The position numbers and the translations under genes are program-made. 64,000 nucleotides of DNA from Umezawaea sp036375055. Its GTDB lineage: Bacteria > Actinomycetota > Actinomycetes > Mycobacteriales > Pseudonocardiaceae. Positions 18,059 to 26,227 of the stretch are shown here, in pieces. The notes under the pieces were generated by a model. The model made no database searches. It saw nothing but the letters and a program-made list of their open reading frames with translations, and was not told where the DNA came from. Numbering within the stretch: position 1 is the first letter of the stretch; each line of letters starts with the position of its first letter. The stretch spans positions 1 through 64,000 of the forward strand of contig NZ_DASUSQ010000065.1 of NCBI RefSeq assembly GCF_036375055.1, in the 5' to 3' direction.

Positions 18059-18573
18059 AACGGATCCAAGCCACTGTTTTCGCATGTCAACGGCGCGCTC
18101 ATGCCGTGAAGCGGCACGGCCAGGGCCGCCCGCCCTGCGCTGCATCGCAGCAAACGCCGCGACACGCCCGAGCGTCATGCTCCGTGAAGAGCAAAGTGTC
18201 ACCCTGGGTTAGCAAACTGCTTTCGGGCTTGACGCAGACCTACTCGAAGATCATGCCGGTTAAGCCTGCATCCGCTGCCCCGGCCCGCGCTTGGATCCGC
18301 GGGCGCGGCCGAGGTCGGTCGAGATCATCGTCAACCTGGGTTGTGATCCTGGTGGCAGAACACCTGCGCGTCGGTGCCCTCGAAGATCATGTTGCTGATG
18401 CTCAGCCCAACCCGCCGTCCATCTCGAGCAGGTGCTCGCCCCGCAGAACGCGGTCGCCATCAATGGATTCTCTTCGGCCTGCACCGACGCAGAAGGTGGC
18501 GCCCCGACGAGGAGGAGAGGCGTGGCCCGCTCCTCGTCGCGGCAGTCTCGCTCTTACCTGGTTGGCAGGGCGA
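18059..18573. other. Intergenic region without a recognisable gene
   Basis: About 515 bp with many stops in all frames and lower, uneven GC. A minus-strand stretch near 18330-18395 reads like a short decayed coding piece (MIFEGTDAQVFCHQDHNPG) that I cannot place. Nothing intact is visible. Confidence 0.45.
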
Positions 18574-18843
18574 TCACAGGACGAGCATGAGCTTGCCGCC
18601 GGGTCGGCGGGACTGGCTGAGCTCGGCCACCTCCTGGATCCGGTCGAGCGTGTAGGTGCGGGCGACCGGTACGACCAGGATGCCTTCGCCGGCGAGCCGG
18701 GCGAACTCGTCCATCTGGTCGTACCGGATCTCGGTGGTGATCCGGACGCCCAACTCGGCCGCGGCGGCGAAGTCCGAGACGGTGAGGACGCGGTCGGGAT
18801 CCCCGGTCAGCTCGATCAGGGTCGGTAGCGAGCCGCCGGCCGG
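18574..18843 (-). pseudogene. C-terminal fragment of zinc-binding dehydrogenase / quinone oxidoreductase
   Basis: The frame ending at TGA 18574-18576 encodes about 88 residues that match the end of MDR-type NADP-dependent oxidoreductases: DRVLTVSDFAAAAELGVRIT, then an AGEGILVVPVARTYTL segment and the typical SRRPGGKLMLVL tail. The N-terminal catalytic and Rossmann parts are absent; transposase sequence begins immediately upstream. It is a truncated gene. Confidence 0.65.
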
Positions 18844-19175
18844 GCGACCTCAATGCGGTCGTGGTGCTGATGCTCCGACAGCAGACCGGCCACTGCCCGG
18901 ACCGTGTCGGCCAAGGTCTCCCGACGACTGAGATGACGGGTCAGTGATCGCCAGTTCTTCAAATGAGCGATGCCGTGCTCGACACGGGTACGACGTGAGG
19001 AATGGTCCTTCCGTAGCCGCGTATGGATCTCCTCGTACCAGGCTGGTGGATTCCTACGGAACTCCCGGTAGGACGGGGTGCTCACATGCCCGGCCGTCAC
19101 CGCCTCGGCCCGCAGGTCGACCGGCCCGCGGTCGGCGGCGGCGCCGGTCGGCCGCAGTCGGACGACCTCCACCAC
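18844..19175 (-). pseudogene. IS5-like DDE transposase, C-terminal remnant
   Basis: The minus-strand frame encodes WYEEIHTRLRKDHSSRRTRV, EHGIAHLKNWRSLTRHLSR and a DTVRAVAGLLSEHQ tail. This is the C-terminus of actinobacterial IS5-type (DDE superfamily) transposases, with the final catalytic Glu in VEHGIAHLK. The N-terminal part with the first two acidic residues is missing, so the element is dead. It abuts the dehydrogenase fragment and probably caused its truncation. Confidence 0.65.
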
Positions 19176-19428
19176 CGCGGCATCTTCCTCGTGGACATAC
19201 AGGACTCAAGCTCGCGTCACGACGACGTGAAACGCCTGCATCGGGCCAAACTTGCGCAACAGCGAGTCCGACACAGTGCACATGGTGACCGAGACCATCT
19301 ACGACAACGTGATACGGCACGGATACGGACGGATTGACCCCGGCTCGTACGAGCCACGCACGGTACCGGTCAAGAGCCGGAAATTGCGGACGTGGGTGTC
19401 GTGGCCTGATTTCTGGAGCCAGTTCTAG
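19170..19428 (+). pseudogene. Decayed nucleotide-cyclase-like regulatory gene (or 48-aa small ORF)
   Basis: Two pieces in different frames resemble the ends of actinobacterial cyclase-homology proteins. GIFLVDIQDSSSRHDDVKRL (from about 19176) looks like the domain start. From ATG 19282 a 48-aa frame contains YDNVIRHGYGRIDPGSYEP and a WVSWPDFW end. The middle of the domain is missing, which fits a deletion pseudogene. Alternatively 19282-19428 is a small gene of unknown role. Identification rests on remembered family patterns only. Confidence 0.4.
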
Positions 19429-19822
19429 TTCTAACGATCGCTCGCTTGTACGTCTGAAGCGCCTACGAGGAACACCTGCCGCTACATCGGTGGGCGGTTC
19501 CAGGGTCAGCGTCATCGTCGTCGGGCCTGGTTCGCGGCCGGTGCGAGTGGTTCCGAGTGCCCTGGAGTGCCTCGGTGCCACAACTCGATCTTGTGCCTGG
19601 TGGTGCCCCTCTCTGGCCGGACGAAGCGACTCCTACCGCCTGCGGAGCGCAGCGCCGCACCTGCGGTCAAGACCGGTGGCGGCGGTCCTGTCCGCAGAGG
19701 TCGGGTGCGATGTTCGCCTTTGTTCGTTCACGTCTGCCGTTCGACCGTGAAGAACCGATCCGGACTACACCTGGTGGCGATCAGTCGGGAGAGCCGAGCA
19801 ATCCGGAAAGAGGAAGCACACC
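19429..19822. other. Intergenic region without a recognisable gene
   Basis: Nearly 400 bp with no coding pattern I can support on either strand. It should contain the promoter of the small secreted protein; GAAAGAGGAAG precedes that ATG as the ribosome site. Confidence 0.4.
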
Positions 19823-20119
19823 ATGCCGATCAGTGCACACCTGAGTCGACTGGGCATCACCGCGGCACTCGTGGTCGCGTCCGCTGTTCCGCTGGCGGGA
19901 AGCGCCATGGCCGCGTCCGACGCACAACCGCGGAGAGCGTTCGACTGCCAACTGCACCTCCAGGTCGCGGGCTACCCGCTCACCGAGCCCAGGGTGAACG
20001 CCTGCGCCACCGGAGCGGAAGGGAGTTGGCTCGACTGGCTCACCTGCTACGCGGGGCTGCTCGGATCCGGCGTCGACCAGCGCACCGCCGAACTCGCCTG
20101 CAACCTCTCGCAGGATTGA
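19823..20119 (+). CDS. Small secreted protein, hypothetical
   Basis: A 98-aa protein with a clear signal peptide: a short basic start, the hydrophobic core ITAALVVASAVPLAG and a predicted AMA-type cleavage near residue 30. The mature part of about 68 residues has four cysteines (FDCQLHL, NACATG, LTCYAG, ELACNL), suggesting two disulfides in an exported protein. The ribosome site GGAAAGAGGAAG precedes ATG 19823. A strong hairpin lies 40 bp after the stop. The family is not recognised. Confidence 0.75.
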   Translation: MPISAHLSRLGITAALVVASAVPLAGSAMAASDAQPRRAFDCQLHLQVAGYPLTEPRVNACATGAEGSWLDWLTCYAGLLGSGVDQRTAELACNLSQD

Positions 20120-20158
20120 GCATTCCCGCACCGCGGATCCGCGAGTGTTTCCGGTCGG

Positions 20159-20191
20159 CACGGAACTGGCCCTCCCACGGCCAGTTCCGTG
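20159..20191 (+). terminator. Perfect 13-bp terminator hairpin
   Basis: CACGGAACTGGCC (20159-20171) pairs perfectly with GGCCAGTTCCGTG (20179-20191) around a 7-base loop. It lies 40 bp beyond the secreted-protein stop. No T-tract follows. Confidence 0.7.
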
Positions 20192-20452
20192 TCCGTGCGA
20201 CGTCGCGCGCTGACCGGCGACCCGCGCGGGTGCGGGTGCGACAGGAGGAAGACGGCGTTTCGAGGTGCTGGTGGCTCTCTTGTCTCATGGCACGAACCGG
20301 CCGTGAGTGGTGTCGGGCTCCGGCGGCTGGTGGCCTGCGAAGCGGACCTCACCGGCCATCGAAGGATCACCGGGGATTGCGAACCCCTTGTGCACGGCGA
20401 GCGGCAGTAGTGCGGTGTGCGGGACCGGTGATCATCTGAAACCGCACTTGCG
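20192..20452. other. Intergenic debris
   Basis: About 260 bp without an intact gene. On the minus strand, around 20300-20410, a short frame reads like the end of some protein (AVHKGFAIPGDPSMAGEVRF then a stop soon after), again suggesting a gene fragment I cannot name. Confidence 0.35.
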
Positions 20453-20836
20453 ATGCGGAACCTGTTGCACACAGCAAGAACGAGGGCGTCGCACGTGACC
20501 GGACGCCCTCGCAACGACCACTTCTCCACGCCGTCGGGTCTGGCCGGGTGGAGCCAGGGCGGGACCGCCCGCCGGATCAACGCCCGCGCCCACCTCTACG
20601 ACGCACGACAGAAGATCGACAACGGTGTGCGCCATGGCCCGCACGACCTCCGGGTCCGGGCTCTGGCCGGGCTGCGCGGGCAGGGCTGTCCGGTGCTGGA
20701 CGCCGACGTCGCCCGGCTCCCGCCGTACGTGCGCCCCCGCGTCCGGGTCCACGGCCACCACACGGTCACCCTGCCCGACCTGAGCGGACGCACCTACCGG
20801 GCGCCGCGTGACCCGGACGCGGCGGACGAGCGGTAG
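20453..20836 (+). pseudogene. Tn3-family transposase C-terminal remnant
   Basis: The last 60 residues of this frame (GCPVLDADVARLPPYVRPRV, then a TVTLPDLSGRTYRAPRDPDA end) match the well-conserved C-terminus of actinobacterial Tn3 transposases, which end in a DVARLSP...LPDLPGG-RPLRDPDA pattern. The preceding residues show no clear Tn3 homology and nearly all of the transposase of about 1000 aa is missing. Inactive fragment; the start at 20453 is only the first in-frame start codon. Confidence 0.6.
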
Positions 20837-20972
20837 CCGGTCCGCCGGCTACCGGTGGCCTCGGCCAGCCGGAGAGCACCTACCCCCGTCCGGCTTTCTC
20901 AGCTCCTGGCGTGCAAGCCGCCGGCGTGTGCGTGCCGCGAGGCCTGCCAGGTGGTGACCTACGGGACAGGCC

Positions 20973-21605
20973 TCAGATCCAGCGGATGACCTCGTCCGGG
21001 TCGGGGCGCCCGGCCGGGCGGAAATCCGTGCCCTTCGTGTACGCGACCGGCGTGAGCACGGCCTGCGCGACCGTTTCGTAGTCGAGTCCCAGGATGTCGG
21101 CCACGTCGCGTTCGCGGGCGAGGTGCATCGACGTCCACGCGGTGCCCAGCGCGCGGGCGCGGGCGGCCAGCATGAAGCTCCACGTGGCCGGGATGACGTT
21201 GCTCATGCCGGCGACCGCCCACTGCCGGTTGGGGCCTTCGTTGCAGGCCAGCACCAGTACCGGTGCGTCGCCCATGTGCTCGCCCAGGTGGTCGGCGGAG
21301 CTTGCCACCCGCTGCTGCACGGCGTCGCGGGCGTCGTCACCGGTGGGCTTGCCGGGATATCCCGGGGAGGCCTTGTACCCGGCGTACACCTCGCGGTAGA
21401 CGTCTCCGACCGCCCGGCGTTTCGCCTCGTCGCGGATCACGACGAACCGCATGGTCACGATGTTCGAGCCCGACGGCGCCTGCAGGGCCATCGCCACGCA
21501 CTCGCGGATCGCGTCGTCGGGCACCGGACGGGTGAAGTCGAGGCGCTTGCGGACCGCCCGCGTGGTGGAGAGCAGCTGGTCCGGGTCGAGATCGAGCAAG
21601 GTCAT
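20973..21605 (-). CDS. Nitroreductase family protein
   Basis: The 210-aa flavoprotein resembles FMN-dependent nitroreductases: the N-terminal TRAVRKRLDF motif (FMN phosphate binding), ALQAPSGSN, and a C-terminal LGLDYETVAQAVLTPVAYTK segment. Such enzymes reduce nitro groups, quinones or enones with NAD(P)H. It lies 22 bp after the MerR regulator gene and is probably co-transcribed with it. The pair faces an efflux pump, which suggests a small response unit to a toxic electrophile or quinone. Confidence 0.88.
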   Translation of the reverse strand: MTLLDLDPDQLLSTTRAVRKRLDFTRPVPDDAIRECVAMALQAPSGSNIVTMRFVVIRDEAKRRAVGDVYREVYAGYKASPGYPGKPTGDDARDAVQQRVASSADHLGEHMGDAPVLVLACNEGPNRQWAVAGMSNVIPATWSFMLAARARALGTAWTSMHLARERDVADILGLDYETVAQAVLTPVAYTKGTDFRPAGRPDPDEVIRWI

Positions 21606-21627
21606 TCGGCCACCCTAGGGTCGAGGT

Positions 21628-22020
21628 TCATCGCGGTTGGGGGGTCTCGGTCGTGGTGGCGAGGGAGCGGTCCATGGCCGCGATGTACTGGGTGAGGGCG
21701 TGGCAGTGGTGCTCCAGCAGGGCGATGCGGTCGGTCATCCGGTCGCGCTCACGCACGAGCATCGCGCGCAGCTCAGGGTCGGGATCGGCGACAACGATCT
21801 CCTGGGGCTGGTTGAGGCACGGCAGCATGTCGCCGATGATGCGCGTGGGGATGCCGGAGTCGAGCAGGCCGCGGATCTTCTTCACCCGGTCCACCAAGTA
21901 CTCGTCGTACTCTCGGTAGCCGTTCTGCTGCCGCCGCGGCGTGATGAGCCCCTGCTCTTCGTAGTAGCGCAGCATGCGCGTCGGGACCTCGGTGCGTTTC
22001 GCCAGCTCACCGATCTTCAT
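21628..22020 (-). CDS. MerR family transcriptional regulator
   Basis: A 130-aa regulator with the N-terminal winged helix typical of MerR (MKIGELAKRTEVPTRMLRYY, EEQGLITPRR, NGYREYDE), a DRVKKIRGLLDSG linker and a dimerisation coiled coil near residues 80-120. A single Cys in MLPCLNQP and one in EHHCHAL could sense ligands, but there is no metal-binding Cys set. ATG 22020 has a GGAGG ribosome site. It is divergent from the MFS pump and probably controls it through the palindrome at 22106-22120. Confidence 0.9.
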   Translation of the reverse strand: MKIGELAKRTEVPTRMLRYYEEQGLITPRRQQNGYREYDEYLVDRVKKIRGLLDSGIPTRIIGDMLPCLNQPQEIVVADPDPELRAMLVRERDRMTDRIALLEHHCHALTQYIAAMDRSLATTTETPQPR

Positions 22021-22105
22021 GACCACCTCCCCAGCACCCGCGCAACGTTACAGCGATGTCAAGGTTGACGGGGTGTGAGTGACCCCTCGTCGCTCGGAAT
22101 TGACA

Positions 22106-22120
22106 TTCACATGATGTGAA
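22106..22120. promoter_or_regulatory. Palindromic operator, probably for the MerR regulator
   Basis: TTCACATGATGTGAA is a perfect palindrome (7+1+7). It starts right after a TTGACA -35 box (22100-22105) that reads toward the MFS gene, so it fills the promoter spacer, exactly where MerR proteins bind. A likely -10 lies near 22126-22131. Confidence 0.6.
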
Positions 22121-22331
22121 GGTTGCACGATGGTCGCATGTCCCGGACCCGCAGTGCCGCTCTCGGGCGATTGCGGGTCCGCGATCACCCACACCTGGCC
22201 GCCCCCAGCCCAGTCGTCCTTCGTGCGTCGACTTGCCCGGCCCAGACCTGGCTCCCGCGCCCGCCGACGGTTCGCGGACGTCGCACCGATCGATCTTTCC
22301 CTTCCGACCTCCCGAGACAGCGAGCACGCAC

Positions 22332-23870
22332 ATGAGCAACCCCGCGGAATTCGACCTCGCCGCGCCGGAACCGGCGGTCCACTCCGGCGACCGGCTCCCT
22401 CCGGGCGTCGCCTTGATCATCGGGATCCTGATCGTCTCGACATTCATCGTCTTCCTCAACGAACTGCTCCTGGGAGTCGCGCTCCCGACGCTGATCGCCG
22501 ACTTCGGGGTCACCCCGAGCACCGGGCAGTGGGTCACGACCGGATTCCTGCTGACCATGGCCGTGCTGATCCCGGCCAGCAGTTTCGTGATGCGACGGTT
22601 CCCCGTGCGAACGGTCTTCCTGGTCGCGCTGTCGCTGTTCATCGCCGGGACGGCGCTCGCCGCGATCGCCCCGACGTTCGGCGTCCTGGTGACCGGCCGG
22701 ATCGTCCAGGCCTCCGGCACCGCCGTCTTCCTGCCCCTGTTGATGACCACGACCATGCGCCTGGTCCCGGCCGGTCGCCGCGGTCAGATGATGGCGATCA
22801 CCACGGCCGTCCCGGCCGTGGCACCGGCGGTCGGGCCGGCACTGTCGGGTCTCGTGCTCTCCACACTGAGCTGGCGCTGGCTGTTCATCCTGGTGCTGCC
22901 GATCGCGGTTGCCGCCCTGGCTCTGGGCGCGTGGAAGTTGCGCAACACCACCACCCCGGAGCCGGTGGCCCTGGACGTGCCGTCGCTGCTGCTGTCCGCG
23001 CTCGGGTTCGGCGGCCTGGTCTACGGACTCTCCCTGATCGGCGAGGCGTCCTCCGGGCACACCCCGATCCCTCCCTACCTGCCGGTCGCGGTGGGGCTGG
23101 TGGGCCTGGTGGCGTTCGTCCTGCGGCAGATTCCCCTGCAACGTCGCGACAGCGCGTTCCTGGACATGCGGATCTTCCTACGAGGGTCGTTCACCGCACC
23201 TCTGGTGGTGATGCTCTTCGTCGCGGGCAACGGCATCGGCCTGCTGGTCGTGCTCCCGCTGGTGCTGACCCACGTCACCGGGCTGAGCACCCTGCAACTC
23301 GGGCTCTTCCTGATCCCGGGCGGGGCGGCGATCTCGATCGTGGCGGCTGCGAGCGGCCGGGTGCACGACCGCTTCGGCCCACGCCCGTTGATGATCCCCG
23401 CTGCACTCGTCTGGCTGGCCGTCCTGTGGTTCTTCAGCCGGGTCGACGAGAGCACGAGCGTGGTCACGCTGATCGTCGCGTGGCTGGTGTTCACCAGCGC
23501 GCAGGCCGCGATGTGGGCCACGCTCACGACGAGTGCGATGGGCGGCCTGCGCCCCGAGCTCTACCCCCACGGCGCCTCGGCCTTCGCCACGGCCCAGCAG
23601 CTCGCCGGTGCCGCCTTCGGTGCGGTGTTCGTCTCCGCCTACACCATCGGTTCCGGTGCCCGCGACGCCGGCGTGCTCAGCACCGCCCAGGCCACGTCCG
23701 CCGGACACGCCGCCTTCCTGACCGCCGGGGCCATCGGCCTGCTCGTGCTGGTGGGCGCCTTCTTCATCCGTCGGACACCGGATCCGGCCGCCGACGGTCC
23801 GGTCCCGACCGCACCGGTTGGTGGCGAGACGGCCACCGAGGCAGCGGTCAGCGAGACGGTGGCCCGGTGA
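22332..23870 (+). CDS. MFS multidrug efflux transporter (DHA2 type)
   Basis: The 512-aa protein has about 14 membrane helices, as in the DHA2 drug:proton antiporters. Key segments are the first helix ending VALPTLIADFG, the TGQWVTTGFLL loop, GRIVQASGTA, and motif C in helix 5 (TAVPAVAPAVGPALSG). ATG 22332 begins MSNPAEFDL; the earlier in-frame starts are not supported by homology. The leader of about 210 bp after the promoter is unusually long. Regulation by the divergent MerR protein is likely. It probably exports a toxic small molecule. Confidence 0.9.
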   Translation: MSNPAEFDLAAPEPAVHSGDRLPPGVALIIGILIVSTFIVFLNELLLGVALPTLIADFGVTPSTGQWVTTGFLLTMAVLIPASSFVMRRFPVRTVFLVALSLFIAGTALAAIAPTFGVLVTGRIVQASGTAVFLPLLMTTTMRLVPAGRRGQMMAITTAVPAVAPAVGPALSGLVLSTLSWRWLFILVLPIAVAALALGAWKLRNTTTPEPVALDVPSLLLSALGFGGLVYGLSLIGEASSGHTPIPPYLPVAVGLVGLVAFVLRQIPLQRRDSAFLDMRIFLRGSFTAPLVVMLFVAGNGIGLLVVLPLVLTHVTGLSTLQLGLFLIPGGAAISIVAAASGRVHDRFGPRPLMIPAALVWLAVLWFFSRVDESTSVVTLIVAWLVFTSAQAAMWATLTTSAMGGLRPELYPHGASAFATAQQLAGAAFGAVFVSAYTIGSGARDAGVLSTAQATSAGHAAFLTAGAIGLLVLVGAFFIRRTPDPAADGPVPTAPVGGETATEAAVSETVAR

Positions 23871-24113
23871 CCACGACGGACAAGCAGCTCAGCAACGCGG
23901 CACCTACCCCACCGATACCCCACCGAGTACCCGGGCACGACCTTGCGCACGAACCTCGACGTGCCCCACCAGTACGGACTCGACCCACGCATCACCGGCA
24001 CCGAGCAGTGACCGGACCCAGGTGATCGCCGCAGGTACGAGACGACCGTTTTGCGTGCCGCGCCCGAGGCGCGCATGAACGACCCGCAGCACATCACCCA
24101 GGAGGAGAACTTC

Positions 24114-24860
24114 ATGAAGATCGGCATCATGGGAGCCGGCAGCATCGGCAGCGTGCTGGCCCAGCGGCTGAGCGCCCACGGCCACCACGTCGAGATCGCG
24201 AACTCGCGCGGTCCCGAGACGATCCCCGCCGACGTCCTCGCCACCGGCGCCAGGGCGGTGCAGGCGGCCGACGTCGCCGCGGACGTGGACGTCCTCATCA
24301 CCTCGGTCCCCCTCATCCGGGTGCCCGACCTCAAGCCGCTGCTGACCGGCCTGCCCGCTGACGCCGTCGTCATCGACACCTCGAACTACTACCCGACCCG
24401 CGACGGGCACATCGCGGCCCTCGATCGCGGGCAGGTGGAAAGCCGCTGGGTCGAGGAGCACCTCGGCCGGCGCGTCGTCAAGGCGTGGAACGCCATCACG
24501 GCACAGTCCTTCGTCGCCTACGCGAACCCGAGCGGCACCCCCGGCCGGATCGCGATCCCCGTCGCCGCGGACGATGACGACGACCGGGCCCTGGGCATGT
24601 CGCTGGTCGAGCAGACGGGCTTCGACGGCTTCGACGCCGGCACCATCACCGACTCGTGGCGCCAGCAGCCGGGCAGCCCCGTCTACTGCACCGACCTCAC
24701 CGCCGAACAGATGCCCGCCGCGCTCGGCAAGGCCATCGCCGAACGCTCCCCGAAACGCCGGGACCTGGCGATGCACGTCATCGCCGAACTGATGGGCGAC
24801 CCCACCAGCGACCTCGGCAAGGACTTCCTGGTCCGGGTCAACCGCCTCATCCACAACTGA
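24114..24860 (+). CDS. NADPH-dependent F420 reductase-like Rossmann protein
   Basis: The 248-aa protein has a GIMGAGSIGSVLAQRLSAHG nucleotide-binding fold at the N-terminus, a SRGPE loop after strand 2 and VVKAWNAI in the region that contacts F420 or substrate in this family. Members are F420:NADPH oxidoreductases or related dinucleotide-binding reductases. AGGAGGAG sits upstream of ATG 24114. The 243 bp before it show no gene. It lies after the MFS pump and may belong to the same detoxification group; substrate unknown. Confidence 0.8.
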   Translation: MKIGIMGAGSIGSVLAQRLSAHGHHVEIANSRGPETIPADVLATGARAVQAADVAADVDVLITSVPLIRVPDLKPLLTGLPADAVVIDTSNYYPTRDGHIAALDRGQVESRWVEEHLGRRVVKAWNAITAQSFVAYANPSGTPGRIAIPVAADDDDDRALGMSLVEQTGFDGFDAGTITDSWRQQPGSPVYCTDLTAEQMPAALGKAIAERSPKRRDLAMHVIAELMGDPTSDLGKDFLVRVNRLIHN

Positions 24861-24872
24861 CCCACGCTCCGG

Positions 24873-24917
24873 CCTGCGCCCGCCCGGCCACCTCGACGTT
24901 GCTGCGGCCGGGCGCAG
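24873..24917 (+). terminator. Imperfect GC-rich terminator hairpin
   Basis: A CTGCGCCCG..CCGGCC arm (from 24873) pairs with CGGCCGGGCGCAG (24905-24917) with small bulges. It begins 13 bp after the stop of the Rossmann-protein gene. Confidence 0.5.
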
Positions 24918-24943
24918 TGTCGTGACGACGTGAGGCTGTCGAC

Positions 24944-25228
24944 ATGACCGGCAGCACAAACCTGAGCGCATCGGCTCCGGCAGCCGACAGCGCACCCCGG
25001 CGCCGACGGCAGATCCTGCTGGAGTGGCCCTTCCCACCCTGGTCGACGACCTCGGCGTCACTTCCACCACCGCACCATGGCCCACCGTTTACCCGCTGGC
25101 ACTCGCGATCCTCATCGGCCACTGGCTTCCTCGTGCGGAAGCTCCACCCCCGCACGATCTTCCTCAGCTCGGTGTCGCTGTTCACCGGCCGCATCTTTCA
25201 GGCGGTCGGCCCCGCGCTCTCCGGGTAG
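24944..25228 (+). pseudogene. Degenerate MFS transporter fragment
   Basis: Pieces of an MFS pump appear in two frames: VALPTLVDDLGVTSTTAPW (about 25023-25080) and FLVRKLHPRTIFLSSVSLF then GRIFQAVGPALSG (to 25228). They mirror segments of the intact pump at 22332-23870 (VALPTLIADFGV, RTVFLVALSLF, GRIVQASG, VGPALSG) but with intervening parts deleted and a frameshift. It is a decayed relative of that transporter. The following 200 bp to the MerR gene hold nothing else I can name. Confidence 0.6.
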
Positions 25229-25435
25229 AACGACGGGACCATCACCCGCCCGCCGGGAGCGGGAGCCAGGTCGTCGAGCTGGGCCCGGCGCTGCTCGTAC
25301 GGCGCGGCCAGCAGGGAGTCGCCGACGAACTGGAGCAGGTAAGGCGGAGAAGTGCACCGGCACCTGCGCGGCGAGCCGGGTGGTGGCGGTGCGGTGGCAC
25401 CGCGGGCGACCGAACTCGGGGCGGGGGCGATCGGG

Positions 25436-26116
25436 TCATGGGTCCACGGTGTCCAGGTAGCGGTGCAGGGCCGCGGCGCCTGCCAGCATCGCTCGGGAGC
25501 GGGTGTCGAGGGCGCGGCGGCGGTCGGCGAGGGCTCGGGTGATCCTGGCCGGGTCGCGGGTGTCGCGGAGTTCGTCGAGCAGCAGGCGGATGTCGGCGAT
25601 GGTGTGGCCCGCTCGGCGGAGTTGGCCGACCAGGTGGGCGTCGCGGACGTCGGCCGGGGCGTAGACCCGGTGGCCCTGGTGGTCGCGGGTGGTGCGCAGC
25701 AGGCCTTCCCGTTCCCAGCGGCGGACCGTCGCGGGTTGCAGGCCGAGGCGGTGGGCCAGGGGGCCGATCGAGATCGGGCCGCCGTCCCACGACTGGACGG
25801 TGAGGTCTCGCAGCGTGGTTTCCACCGCGTCGACGGTGGCGCGTGCCGAGACGAGGCCCGCGTGGCTGCGGTCGATCAGGTCGAGCGCGTCGTCCTGCCT
25901 GCCCTCGTTGACCGCGACCATGATCGCGGAAGCCGTCGCGTGGCCGTGACCGGGCGCCAAGGCCAGGAACGCGGCCAGGGCCTGTGCGTGACGCCGGGTG
26001 TAGCGGCGGTGGCCCGAGTCGGTGCGGTCGGCGGGCGGCAGCAGGCCCGACTCCTCGTAGTTGCGCACCGCCTGGCTCGACAGCCCGTGGCCTCGCGCGA
26101 GGTCGATCGGTCGCAT
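25436..26116 (-). CDS. MerR-type regulator with two DNA-binding domains
   Basis: The 226-aa protein carries two MerR winged-helix units. The first covers residues 1-45 (SSQAVRNYEESGLLPPADR, HRRYTR). The second is near residues 118-190 (LAHRLGLQPATVRRWEREGL, HRVYAPADVRDAHLVGQLRR). A helical region lies between them. The ATG at 26116 is preceded by GGGGGAG. Two head groups on one chain suggest binding as a tandem unit. It is divergent from an erythromycin-esterase-like gene and likely controls it. Confidence 0.85.
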   Translation of the reverse strand: MRPIDLARGHGLSSQAVRNYEESGLLPPADRTDSGHRRYTRRHAQALAAFLALAPGHGHATASAIMVAVNEGRQDDALDLIDRSHAGLVSARATVDAVETTLRDLTVQSWDGGPISIGPLAHRLGLQPATVRRWEREGLLRTTRDHQGHRVYAPADVRDAHLVGQLRRAGHTIADIRLLLDELRDTRDPARITRALADRRRALDTRSRAMLAGAAALHRYLDTVDP

Positions 26117-26227
26117 TGCTCCCCCGGTTGAAGGTTTGTCGGAGCCCACCTGCGGAAAGCGGCTCGAAGGTTCACACGAATGTTCAACGATACGGTTGAG
26201 CTGGTCAATCGCAGACCGGAAGGACCG

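Noticed and set aside
20159..20191. Operator or attachment site
   Set aside because: The perfect inverted repeat lies just after a stop codon, has a hairpin-sized loop and is not repeated elsewhere in the window; a terminator is the simpler reading.
20453..20836. Intact hypothetical gene of 127 aa
   Set aside because: Its C-terminus matches the end of Tn3 transposases and the remainder shows no coherent domain, so it is better read as a transposon remnant.
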